From: Monomorium pharaonis
Taxonomy: Eukaryota > Arthropoda > Insecta > Hymenoptera > Formicidae
Assembly (NCBI RefSeq): GCF_013373865.1
Contig: NC_050474.1
Location: 14,323,045-14,387,044 of the forward strand
DNA length: 64,000 nt
Reading direction: 5' to 3'
The translations under genes and the position numbers were made by a program. Shown in pieces: positions 20,461 through 29,893 of the stretch. A model generated the notes under the pieces. That model was not told where the DNA came from. It saw only the letters and a list, made by a program, of their open reading frames with translations, and made no database searches. Positions within the stretch are counted from its first letter, which is position 1, and each line of letters starts with the position of its first letter.

Positions 20461-20934
20461 TTTTATATTACTTACTATGATAAAAATATCAAAATTTATT
20501 TTAAAGAATTTTCTTTATACCTTAAAAAGTATTAAAAGAAAAAAAAATTCATTATATTGTTTCGAAAAATTCTCAAGGTAAGCTATAATATACAATAAAA
20601 ATTAAAAGTTGCTATTTAAACAAAGCAATTTTTTTATTTTTAAAGATTTTTAAATGTCTTGAAAATTCGTAAAAAGATATGTAGAAGCCAAGACCTTTCA
20701 CCAAACTTCGCCAAATTATTGGCCAAATCATTTTTGGCGCGAGTTCAGAATTGTGTGTTTAATTCTATGTATGTACAGAGTCATGGAGATTGTGCGAATT
20801 TTAATACGCGCATATCTTCGCGATACAAAGATCGTGACGCGTACACTGCTGTAGGTTTCGGTAATATATGACGTAACGCTTTTTATCGTGGAGAGTGGTG
20901 AGAAGTTTACATTCTCACTTGTCGGGCGGTTTAT
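20461..20934. other. gene-free interval
   Basis: AT-rich sequence up to about 20690, then mixed composition. A 70-codon open frame at 20659-20871 has no family resemblance. The 5' end of the EnSpm element is probably within it, but no terminal CACTA-type repeat could be fixed. Confidence 0.4.
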
Positions 20935-21854
20935 CGACCTCGAGAATTTATCCTGTGCGTGAATCCGGAGCGATAACGTTCACGTCGAAGTTTGAAACAT
21001 CTTCGACCCATTGAAATTCGGTGTAGGGTAACGGCTGACATCGCCCAACCGTACAAATTATTAACGTCAAAATACATAAGGTACGACAATGGTTTCGATG
21101 GGTCGTACGTCTGCATGTACTTGTTGTTAGCTTGAACATTGACTCAGACCACCGCGTATATCGCGTTCGATAAATATTACCATGTCTATGTCCGTAAGCA
21201 ATTCAAAAGTAATGTCGGTATATTTTAACATAGCGTCCCACGTGTATCCGGGGAAAGTGTAATAATGCGCGGGATCGAGATCGTAACTTCCTAAATATTT
21301 ATCGCGGAAATTTTCAAAAATGTCAGCTAACAACAACACATCCGTTTTCAAATATAGATCACTGTATTCACCCAACGTTCGAATTGAGAACCGATGCCAG
21401 ACGTTGATGGCGTGTGCATAATCGCTCTCGGATACTGTGTCAGAGGTCAGAGAACTATAAAAGGATTCGAGTGGTGGTAAACATGTGTCTTCCAATTTTT
21501 CGACGCAGTCAACGTACTCGTATGGGAATACGGCTTTTCATGTCAATAAATCAAATTCTGCGTCGGATAAGTGTGAAAATTCGAAACGTACAATTTTTAG
21601 TTTTTCTTTACCTAGAAATAATGCTAATTTTTCGAGACTAGTATTTAAAAATTTATGTGAATTTATAAATTAACTTTATGTGATTGTGTGGGTCTAATTT
21701 ATCGGCGGTACTTATGACATGTTTTGTAAAAGAAATATTTTTTTCTTTCGTAATGGGTAATAAGTCAATTTTCTCTTTGAACGCTGTGGCTATTTTCTTG
21801 ATAATAAAATGTGAATCGTATCCGGATAAATTATGGAAGACTACCGGTATGTAC
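20935..21854 (-). pseudogene. Polinton/Maverick-type DNA polymerase B fragment
   Basis: Reading from 21854 down, the translation gives IPVVFHNLSGYDSHFIIKK, an exonuclease-domain strand with the HNLxxYD motif. After decayed frames comes LEDTCLPPLESFYSSLTSDT, then RFSIRTLGEYSDLYLKTDVL and YYTFPGYTWDAML (ORF 21127-21495). ORF 20931-21116 has [18 protein letters not shown], the first polymerase motif region (DxNNLYG). Protein-primed polymerase B of Polintons and related elements has these blocks in this order. Both ends are missing: it is cut at 21855 by GC-rich sequence and fades at 20935. Several frameshifts are present. Confidence 0.75.
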
Positions 21855-23242
21855 TGTCACGACTTTTCCTGACCGGGAAAGCCGCGAGCAAAAAGCAGCG
21901 AGACCGATAGGGTAACCGATACCCCCGATGCCGTGCTTGTCGCGCTCGAATCTCAGCCACACGCTATCGCGAAAAATTGTTGGGCGCCAGACGCGCTCGA
22001 CAACGCGTCAATTCGCGAAAATCGATACGCCAAGGTGTCCTCGATCCTCGCGCGACAATCTCGACCAGCTCTGCCTAACGGTAGAGGGGCGGGGTGAATC
22101 GTAAGGGAGCAGGCGACTGCGGTAACACGAAGTGGTGGACGACACACCAAAAAAACTAGACTCCGAGCTTAACAAATAACAAACTTTATTAGAAATAAAT
22201 GTCAGATAGAAACAATAATCTCACGGAACGCGGCATGCGGCGCTCCGACAATGCGGCGCCACGGCGCGAATTAGACCAAAAAGAAACGCGAACGATACGC
22301 GAGAAGCTCCCGCGGTAGGCACGCGGCCGACAAGGACGGGCGGTAGAATCTCCCGCGCACAATGAATTTCGGGCGTTCGCACGTGCCGACACTCCCGGCA
22401 ACTATAGATCCCGACCGCGTGGCTCACGAAGGTCACAAAGCAATCGCCGGCCGCGACCGCACGTTACCCCGCCGCGAAACCGGAAGTCCCGTCCACCCGC
22501 TACTCACGACGCGATACTCGCTCGCGCGAGGGCTTTGCGGCGCACACGGTCGAGGGGAATCTCCGACGGAACCCGAGCGTCCTCACAACCGTCCTCCCCG
22601 TGGCTTGGCGTCCCGCCCGCTTGCATCCGATAAATCCTCAATTACTTACGCGAACGTATGACCGCCCTGCGGCCCACGCAAATCACGCACCAAAACCAAA
22701 AACGGATGCAGAACGGGCCCGGGGACACCTCGCCGGTCGGCAACCGCTCACACTGAATTATCTGGGTAGGCCACCTCACCGATAAGGTCCTGGCGACGTC
22801 CTCCCTCGTCTCCAGGCTCGTCCCTTTGCCCTGGTTGAGGCCTCGCACAAGCCACACCGATACTTCACCAGGGACACGACACGCAACTTAACGGCTGGAC
22901 CACTCGCACGCAAAAGCGGGGTGGATCGCGGTCGATCCCGGATCGACGCCGCGACCCCCCGTCCAGTCATGCGCATTGTTTCCGCGCCGCGACCCAATTG
23001 CTGCAAGGCACGCAGTCCTGCGTACGCAGGGACGTGCGCGCCATAATCCTTCCGGGGGCCTCGCAAGCCCCCGCAAAATTTTCTTTCTCCCGCTGGGCCA
23101 CTTCCCGAGCCGGGGCAGCGCCCGCGGAGACCTCCGTTCCTCGCGAGAGGACTTGACGCCTCCCTCGACGCGTTTGGTCCCATCCGGGCTCCTCCACAGC
23201 CCTCCGAGATGTTCCGTCGTGGTGTTGGCGGGCACCGCCGCT

Positions 23243-23545
23243 TTAGACTCCGGCCGTGGCTCTCCCAGGGCCACGCCGAATTCCCGTGCGGGCCGCGTGC
23301 TCGTCTCTCCCGGGCACCGGTGGCGTCCTTCCTCCTTCCCCGCATCGCCGTCGCTCACTCTCCTCCTCTCTCGCGCTCTCGCCGAATTCATTGCCTGCGA
23401 TATCAATATTTTCTTCATCGTCCGCAATATCCACAATTTCTTCATCGTCCGCGATATCCACAATTTTATCATCGTCCGCGATATCCACAATTTTTATATC
23501 GTCCGGTATATCTATAATTTCCACTTTATTTAACTGATTAGCCAT
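23243..23545 (-). CDS. hypothetical ORF with acidic nine-residue tandem repeats
   Basis: An open frame of 100 codons from an ATG in fair context (aagaATGGC). It begins MANQLNKVEIIDI and then repeats a unit like IADDEEIVD three to four times, followed by an Arg/Glu-rich tail. The repeats are encoded by the 27-bp DNA repeat at 23415-23522. Overlapping frames are also open in both directions through 22776-23533, as expected in GC-rich DNA, so coding status is uncertain. If real it would be an acidic repeat-bearing leader protein of the GC-rich element. I do not recognise it. Confidence 0.25.
   Translation of the reverse strand: MANQLNKVEIIDIPDDIKIVDIADDDKIVDIADDEEIVDIADDEENIDIAGNEFGESAREEESERRRCGEGGRTPPVPGRDEHAARTGIRRGPGRATAGV
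23415..23522. repeat. four tandem copies of a 27-bp unit
   Basis: The consensus tcatcgtccgcgatatccac plus aattttt is repeated four times. The last copy is more diverged (atatcgtccggtatatctat). The period is a multiple of three, so a frame could stay open through copy-number change. Confidence 0.85.
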
Positions 23546-23640
23546 TCTTCAAGTTATAAAATGAATTCACGATACTTAGCAATTAATTCACAAGACTTTG
23601 ATTCGCTCGGGTTGGAGACTTCACGCTTACTGTGGCACCG

Positions 23641-24210
23641 TACTCTTTCGGACCAATTATATTTTACTCTTAGCCCTTTGTCTCATGCATTGGTCGGCGT
23701 TTTGTTTATAGTTATACTAGCCGCTTAGAGCTGCCGAGCAATAAATGTCGATCAAATGTATATATATTTTAGCTACCGGTCCTCACTGCCGATTCATTAT
23801 CTAGAAATTTAAGCTGTCGAAAGTTCCTTGTTACGATAAACATTCGCTAATTTGTTTATAACATCCACTACCTCTAACAAGAGCGCTAAGCAGGGAGATA
23901 ACGCCGCGACAGGAAGAAACGTTTCGAATTACTAGCTGCCGACGGTTCGACGCTCCGTGCGATAAAAAATTTGTTTATAACAAGCCGCTTAAAGCTACCG
24001 GATATGGTTAGCGATATTTGTTTATAGCTATTCCAAAAGCTGTCGAATAAATTTATCGTTTACTATCTGCCGACGATTCGGCGCTCCGTACGATAAATGT
24101 TCTTAGAAATTTTAGCTGCCGAGGATTCGGCGCTCCGTGCGATAAATATTCTTAGAAATTTTAGCTGTAATTGTTTATATCAGGTTGCAACTTGCATATA
24201 GTTTTACTTA
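23641..24210. repeat. degenerate minisatellite region, left part
   Basis: Recurring words tttgtttataac, agctgccgacg, ttcggcgctccgtgcgataa and aaattttagctg. A clear 49-bp duplication lies at about 24071-24168 (gattcggcgctccgt...aaattttagctg twice). No coding sequence is seen. The same tttgtttatatcaggtt unit continues beyond the palindrome at 24759. Confidence 0.65.
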
Positions 24211-24758
24211 CAAGGGAACCTCGCGAACCCGTAAATTCTGATTTTAATGAAACTTGGCATAAATGTAGAGGGGGTGACATACAGGGGGATACATTATAAT
24301 AGGGGGATACATTAATTTAGAATTTTCTAGTTGGTGCCCAAAAACGGTTTGAAGGGATAAAACCACCCTTCAAAGTTGAGACATTTTTGCGGTTTTTTGA
24401 TACATCTCGTAAACAAAATATTAAAAAATGTTTCATACAAAAGTTTTACAGCATAAATACCTCCACTTAACTACGCTATTTATTTTTCGAAAAAAAATTT
24501 TTTTTTTAGTAAATAACATAGTTAAATAAAGGTATTTATACTGTAAAACTTTCGTATGAAACATTTTTTTATATTTTGTTTAATTTACGAGATATATCGA
24601 AAAACCGCAAAAATCGTCTCAACTTTGAAAGGTGGTTTCACCTCTGCAAACCGTTTTTGGTCACCAACTAAAAATTTCTAAATTTATGTATTCACCCCGT
24701 CTACATTTATGCCAAGTTTCATTAAAATCTGAATTTTCGAGTTTGCAAGGTTTCCTTG
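24211..24758. mobile_element. 548-bp near-perfect palindrome, foldback MITE with TTA target site
   Basis: The left half (CAAGGGAACCTCGCGAACC..., atgaaacttggcataaatgt) is the inverted copy of the right half (acatttatgccaagtttcat...GCAAGGTTTCCTTG), meeting at an A/T run near 24490-24510. TTA flanks both sides (24208-24210, 24759-24761). It interrupts one unit of the surrounding minisatellite. The ends CAAGGGAACCT resemble those of the MITE at 9830 (CAAGGGGACCT), which also has a TWA target, so both are taken as PIF/Harbinger-type. Confidence 0.8.
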
Positions 24759-24945
24759 TTAGAAATGTTTATGATAAACGGTGACCGACAAGTAATTGTT
24801 TATATCAGGTTATAACTGACTTGTAGTTTAAATAAAAGTTTATACTGATAAGCGGCGACCGACAGGTATTTGTTTATATCAAGTTACAACTAGCATGTAG
24901 TTTACAAAAAATGTTTATACTGATAAGCGGCGACACCCGCACGTG
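24759..24945. repeat. minisatellite of about 75-bp units
   Basis: Successive units begin gtttat(act)gataa(g/a)cgg(c/t)gac and contain tgtttatatcaRgttRYaact. Two full units and a partial unit are visible, and the unit broken by the palindrome lies at 24171-24210. Confidence 0.7.
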
Positions 24946-25157
24946 TGACGTCATCCCCTCGCGTGACGTCATACCCCTCCCCCTCGGAACCCCGTAGTCA
25001 GAATCACCCTCTACATCCTACTAACCGTAACTACGTTGGAGCAAATATATCTTTTTATAACTATTCTCGGCGTTATCTTTACGGGACCTGATCCCTAGGA
25101 CTCATCGGCAGCGATTCCGCACCGTGTCTCGAGACCAGGGATACGACACGGCGTACC

Positions 25158-25580
25158 CCTTGAGCCTAATTTGAGAACGACTTTAATACCAAAATTAATC
25201 GAGCTACAAATTCTGTAAAGGTACTTTGCTGTTGAACGCGTTCCAGCACAACCACTTTTTCAGCCAGTTTTTTGCGATAAACAATTAGCAACAAATTCAG
25301 AAACTGCATATCCTTTGAGCACCTAAATCGAGAAAGACTATAATATCGAAATTAGTTGAGTAACAAATTTTGTAAGGGTACTTTGCTCATGAACGCGTTC
25401 CATCATAACCACTTTTTCAGTCAGTTTTTTGCAATAAACAATGAACAACAAATTCAAAAACTGCATATCCCTTGAGCACTTAAGTCAAGAAAGACTTTAA
25501 TACCGAAATTAGTCGAGCAACAAATTCTGTACTTTGCTCTTGAACGGGTTCCAGCACAACCACTTTTTCAGTTTATAACA
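25158..25580. repeat. tandem repeat of about 156 bp, nearly three units
   Basis: Units begin with ccttgagc at 25158, cctttgagc at about 25312 and cccttgagc at about 25469. Each contains gaacgcgttccagcacaacc-like and cagttttttgcgataaacaa-like blocks. The third unit has a small deletion and then runs into another duplicated segment. There is no coding frame. It looks like a short satellite array. Confidence 0.75.
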
Positions 25581-25800
25581 ATTCTGGTTTTCCTCTACCC
25601 CTATTGATTGAAAACCATACCTAGCTACTCCGTTTTAGCACAGCACCCTAAAACTGAAAATAGTAGCATAATCTTGACTGATAACGCTTCACTGATTTTG
25701 TTGCTCGCACTTTATAACAATTCTGATTTTACTGATTTTGTTGCTCCACCCTTATTGATTAAAAACCATCCCTAACTACTTTACATACCACCCTAAAACT
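25575..25800. repeat. two-copy tandem segment following the 156-bp array
   Basis: The block from ttataacaattctggtttt through ccctattgattgaaaaccat to caccctaaaact recurs at about 25710-25800 with substitutions. No genes are seen from here to 25925. Confidence 0.6.
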
Positions 25801-25925
25801 CTAATAAAAAATGTATTTTATCTGTTTTTATATTAGGGTAAATATATGAAATATAAAGGGCGAAATATATTAAAATATGTGTATTTATGTGTACATAAAA
25901 TATGTGTATTTATTGCTTAATATAT

Positions 25926-26190
25926 TGTTGTGAACGCGCTGGACGCTCGGTATTGTGGCTCTCAGCTGCGCGACGTTCTTCTTGGCAACCGCGTTGTTTA
26001 CGCGGTTGCGCTCGTCGGATTTGATCTGAAGCTGTCTTTCTGTACGGACGTGCTCTGTTTCTCTGTTCGCGTACAATCATTTGTATCCTTAAGCTATATT
26101 AAAGAGTTTCTCCGGAAAGAGTGTCTTTCTTATTTCGTGCGGAAGTGCGCGAGTGAAAGTGCGAGGCAGTCTTGCCGGGCGAACGTAACA
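25926..26190 (+). repeat. Gypsy B 5' LTR
   Basis: TGTTGTGAACGCG at the start and GAACGTAACA at the end. The internal block gtacggacgtgctctgtttc is shared with the 3' LTR. Confidence 0.88.
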
Positions 26191-26193
26191 TTT

Positions 26194-26211
26194 TGGGGTC
26201 TCGTCCGAGCA
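26194..26211 (+). promoter_or_regulatory. Gypsy B primer binding site
   Basis: TGGGGTCTCGTCCGAGCA lies three bases after the LTR end. It differs from the tRNA-Pro-type PBS of Gypsy A at a few positions. Confidence 0.75.
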
Positions 26212-26269
26212 ATGCTTTACGAGCACGGTGTTTCAGATGGAAGGGATGCTTTCAATGACTCCGTCACGA

Positions 26270-27253
26270 GTCAGCCTGAGTGTCATGTCTGCGGAAGAGG
26301 AGGCTAGGATGCCTGTCACTAGGAGGCAAGCTCGGTAACAGGCTTCGGAGTCCTGTGTCGGCGGAGGCCGCGACACTGCAAACCGTTCTCCTCGAGATCC
26401 GGCAATTACGAGAGGAGTACGTTGAACAAGCTCGGAGGGAGCCGAAGCTCTCGGCGAAGCTGCAGCAGCACGAGGAAGAACCTTTCTGACTTCGGGGAAA
26501 CCAGATAAGTCAATCCGTTGTTAGAACGTGCGGAGATTCGGGCTTGCGAAGCGCGGTAGAGGAGGGTGCGAATGCGGAATGCGAATTCAGTTTTAAATTA
26601 AAGCCAGATACGTTCGATGGGTCGACCTCGTTACGGGAATTCTCTCGCAGTTCAATTTAATCGCGTCTGCAAATGTGTGGAGCGATTCGGTAAAGGCTGT
26701 CGCGCTTGCGTCTTGTTTGTGGGGGAAGCGCGTTCCGTGCTCGAGACGGTGCAGGAAATAGATAATCTTGAGTTCGCGGAGTTGAAATCGAAGCTTGAGT
26801 TACGGTTCGGGGAGAAGCATTTACCTTAGAATTTTTATACTCAATTTACGAACCGGAAGCAGAGATTTGGGGAAGATTTGGCCGCGTTGGGTTCGGAGCT
26901 TGAAAGGCTCTCGCGTCTTGCTTACTCCGAATGTTCGCACGCAGTTCGTGATAAAATCGCCATGTGCGCAATTTATTTCTGCGATTTCGGACAAGTTTAT
27001 GAAACGGACTCTCCAACTTGAAAATGTGACGTCGTTGAATTTAGCTATTGAAAGAGCAAAAACATTAAAAATTATTCAGGTTGCAAATTTTGAAGGAAAA
27101 GGGAGATTCAAGAAGAATTACGATCGTTTTGAGGGAAATTTTGAGAAGGCGAGTGATGAAGAAGTAAAGGAAGACAGAAGAGAATGCTGGTCCTGCGGGG
27201 AGGTAGAACATTTTCAAAAAGAATGTCCCGGGAAAAAGGAAGGCACATCTTAA
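26270..27253 (+). pseudogene. Gypsy B gag
   Basis: The N-terminal part survives only as scattered frames (26280-26830), including ELKSKLELRFGEKH, which matches ELKSQLGLRFGES of Gypsy A. The 152-codon frame at 26795-27253 has PCAQFISAISDKFMKRTLQL and AIERAKTLKI, as in Gypsy A. It ends with the zinc knuckle CWSCGEVEHFQKEC (C-x2-C-x4-H-x4-C) just before the stop. Confidence 0.75.
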
Positions 27254-27756
27254 TTTATTTCAATAGGGAGGGGGGGTGAACTTTTTTTTAAGGGAGAAAA
27301 CATTTTGTTTTTTTTTTAAGTTGCTGTGTTTGTTTTGTTATATTTCAGAATTTGTCGCAGTCGGCATGAGGATGTTTTGGCGGGGAAGTCTTTCTTTCCA
27401 GAGAGCGTTTCGCAAGAAGATCTTTTACCAAGAACTATTTGGAAGTGTTAAAGCTTTTCCACAGGGGGAGAAACTTTAAAGAAGACCGTCTCGCTCACGG
27501 TTTTCGACCGTGGTTTTCCGTGAGACTAAGGGCGAATGTCGAGACGGGGACAAGGGTGCTCTTGTAAAGCGAGAGGGGAAATTACTCCCTTGTTCGAAGA
27601 GGAATGGCGTTGGCAGCGGGTACGGAGAGTGACAGCGAAGAAGTCCACGCGGTTAAGGAAGCAGAGTTCCTGAAAAGTTGTCCTAGTCGTGTAGCCGCTT
27701 AGAAATTGCCCCCCTGGATTGTCGGGACGACAATCTTGAAGAGGGGGGGGGGGCAG
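27254..27756 (+). other. Gypsy B 3' region and polypurine tract
   Basis: Non-coding. The stretch 27480-27600 is homologous to the 3' region of Gypsy A, with the same hairpin, gtggttttccgtgagactaa and gggcgaatgtcgagacgggg words. The polypurine tract gaagagggggggggggg lies directly before the 3' LTR, preceded by the shared word attgtcgggacgacaatctt. Confidence 0.7.
27494..27524 (+). promoter_or_regulatory. conserved hairpin in the Gypsy 3' region (copy B)
   Basis: CTCACGG (27494-27500) pairs with CCGTGAG (27518-27524), and CCGTGG (27508-27513) sits in the loop. In Gypsy A the equivalent stem is CCCACGG with CCGTGGG, so both sides of one base pair changed together. Confidence 0.6.
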
Positions 27757-28080
27757 TGTTGCGAACGCGCTAGACGCGGTATTACGGCACTCAGCTGCGC
27801 GACGTTCTTCTTGGCAACCGCGTTGTTTACGCGGTCGCGCTCGTCGGATTTGATCTGAAGCTGTGTTTCTGTACGGACGTGCTCTGTTTCTCTGTTCGCG
27901 TACGATCATTTGTATCCTCAACGTGTTTCTGTACGGACGTGCTCTGTTTCTCTGTTCGCGTACGATCATTTGTATCCTCAACCTATATTAAAGAGTTTCT
28001 CCGGAAATAGTATTTTTCTTATTCCGTGCGGAAGTGCGCGAGTGAGAGTGCAAGACAGTTTTGCCGGGCGAACGCAATCA
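27757..28080 (+). repeat. Gypsy B 3' LTR with internal 60-bp duplication
   Basis: This matches the 5' LTR except that gtgtttctgtacggacgtgc...tatcctcaac occurs twice (27863-27922 and 27923-27982). Its end, GAACGCAATCA, differs slightly from the 5' LTR end. Confidence 0.85.
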
Positions 28081-28366
28081 TTGTACTCTATCCAACAATT
28101 TCCAAGTCGGAGAGCTGTTGCTGTATAATGTTCCAATTCTTTGTATGAAATTCTTGTGGCTGCTGATATTTTAAAGTCAATAATTCCGATTAATTTTAGT
28201 TTTTTTTTTTGTGAGATTGGATTTCCAATATTTTGTAATAAATTTTGTAATTTTATTGGTTTCACCGTATTACCAAATTTGTAGACGTCAGAAATTACAA
28301 AAGGACCTAAAAAGTAGAGAATTTCGTACATTTATATATGGTAAATTATTAAGATGTCAAGAAATA
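28081..28366 (-). pseudogene. unidentified coding-like fragment
   Basis: A minus-strand frame opens at 28331 (MYEILYFLGPFVISDVYKFG, later GIIDFKISAATRISYKEL) and runs on into Gypsy B LTR sequence after about 28081. The composition looks coding, but I do not recognise the family. It may be a piece of a transposase cut by Gypsy B. Confidence 0.3.
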
Positions 28367-29485
28367 CGAAAGTGAATCAAATATAAACGGGATTTTTGTT
28401 CCTGAGAATCTACAGTTAGTAAGACTAGACCTACGCTTTTAGTATGCTTGGGTGGGACCATTAGGAGTGGGGAGAGCCGACCGTTCCATACTTCTAACCA
28501 CTTCGTCAGTAACACTCACGATGTTAGAGCAATAAGTGCACCCCTCCACTGCGCAACGCATAATTATAAAATTTCTTGCTCGTGAAGGAGTTCAAGCGAC
28601 GGAAATTTTCCAGAGATTGACTGCACAATTCGGTGGTCAAACATTGTCAAGGACGCGTGTGTTTGCTTGGCATAAAGAGTTCGAGGAAGGACAAGAACGT
28701 TGAAGAAAGCTAACAAGATTTTTCGATCGTTTTTTTCGACTGGCGAGGCATTTTGCTCATTGATTTTTTGCATAAGCGACGCACAATCAATGCTGCTTAC
28801 TACTTTCTCCCACTCTCTAAATTATTAATTATAATATTAATGATATTAATTATATTATTTTCATATTGTTCAATATTACTCTTACACTTTACTTTCTTAT
28901 TTAATCCTCTTCTTTATCTCTCACGCTCTCCCACTCTCCCCCCTCCACCCCTCTCTCACTCACTAAACACAAATTAGTGATTATATTATATTTTCATGTT
29001 TCTTAATATCACTCTTACATACTTTATCTGTTGCAAGCTGTTGGATGAGGTGAGGGATGCATATCGCCGCAAAAGACGAAACTAACCGATTCGAGAGGTT
29101 ATCTTCCTTCACGACAATGCCAGGCCTTATACTGCAGCTCTAACGGTCTCCAAACTACAGAAAATGCACTGGACTCAACTTGATCATGTTCCTTACAGCC
29201 CGGACCTATCGCCCTGCAATTTCCATTTATTTGGATCGCTTAAAGAAGCTCTAGGAAGGCAAGATCTGAAGATGACAAAGGCGTGGAGGAATTTGTGCGC
29301 AATTGGCTCTTGACACAACCAGCTTCATTCTACGATGCTGCGATAAAAAACCTTTCTTCTCGCTGGGAAAAATGTATTTCTAAAGCGGAAAACTATGTAG
29401 AAAAATAAATTATAATTGCCTTTCGTTTTTCAATAAATGAATTTTTTTTTTAAATAAAATCCCGTTTATATTTGATTCACCCTCG
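28367..29485 (+). mobile_element. mariner-like transposon with intact ends and broken transposase
   Basis: The terminal inverted repeat CGAAAGTGAATCAAATATAA (28367 on) matches the inverted end TTATATTTGATTCACCCTCG (ending 29485), and a TA dinucleotide flanks both sides (28365-28366, 29486-29487). The coding part includes KFLAREGVQATEIFQRLTAQ, then TRVFAWHKEFEEGQE, INAAYY, IFLHDNARPYTA (second catalytic Asp) and DHVPYSPDLSPCNFHLFGSL (third Asp, as in D,D34D mariners). The first catalytic region has a deletion and about 230 bp of unrelated T/C-rich sequence lies at about 28805-29033. Not functional. Confidence 0.88.
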
Positions 29486-29721
29486 TATGTATCATTTTTA
29501 CATGTTTACACAAGCGGAGTGTAAATATAAATAAAAGTAATAAGTTGACAAATAAATTGTCTGTTGACAAATACATTGTCTTAAAATTTATTTATTTCCA
29601 AATACTATTTTGAAAAGAATACATATATTTTGAGCGAAAGCTATGACATCATAATTGTGCAAAAAAAAATAAAATTTTGTACTTGTGTATATATACCGTA
29701 CATATACATATACATATTTGT

Positions 29722-29754
<33 letters not shown>

Positions 29755-29756
29755 GG

Positions 29757-29836
<80 letters not shown>
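29722..29836. repeat. (GA)n microsatellite at the 3' end of the LINE
   Basis: More than 50 GA units with few interruptions. Open frames through it are artefacts. On the LINE sense strand it is a (TC)n tract directly after the 3' untranslated region. Confidence 0.95.
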
Positions 29837-29841
<5 letters not shown>

Positions 29842-29893
29842 ATTGATCTTTTATTAGCTTTCTCAGCTATTTTCAATACATATATATACAATT

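Larger units (their letters stand above)
21855..23640. mobile_element. GC-rich block, probable LTR-type element on the minus strand
   Basis: The block starts abruptly with TGTCACGACTTTTCC inside the polymerase fragment and is much richer in G+C than its flanks. On the minus strand TGGCGCCCAAC (21996-21986) looks like the start of a tRNA-Lys-type primer binding site. The plus-strand tttatt at 22180-22195 gives AATAAA on the minus strand. The same 11-mer occurs twice in the GC-rich element at 37913-41674. No second LTR or TSD could be found, so this may be a fragment or a solo LTR with leader. Confidence 0.4.
25926..28080 (+). mobile_element. Gypsy B: pol-deleted relative of Gypsy A
   Basis: The LTRs are 25926-26190 (265 bp) and 27757-28080 (longer because of a 60-bp tandem duplication). 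They begin TGTTG(T/C)GAACGCG. Between them lie a PBS, a decayed gag and a 3' region homologous to that of Gypsy A. Protease, RT, RNase H and integrase are absent: gag ends at 27253 and is followed at once by the 3' region. Flanks give no matching TSD (cttaatat left, ttgtactc right), so one flank may have been rearranged. It could only have moved with help from an intact relative. Confidence 0.85.

Noticed and set aside
22776..23533. Several overlapping Arg/Pro/Gly-rich ORFs on both strands
   Set aside because: GC-rich DNA leaves many frames open. No domain, and no frame is favoured except weakly the 23243-23545 one with the acidic repeats.
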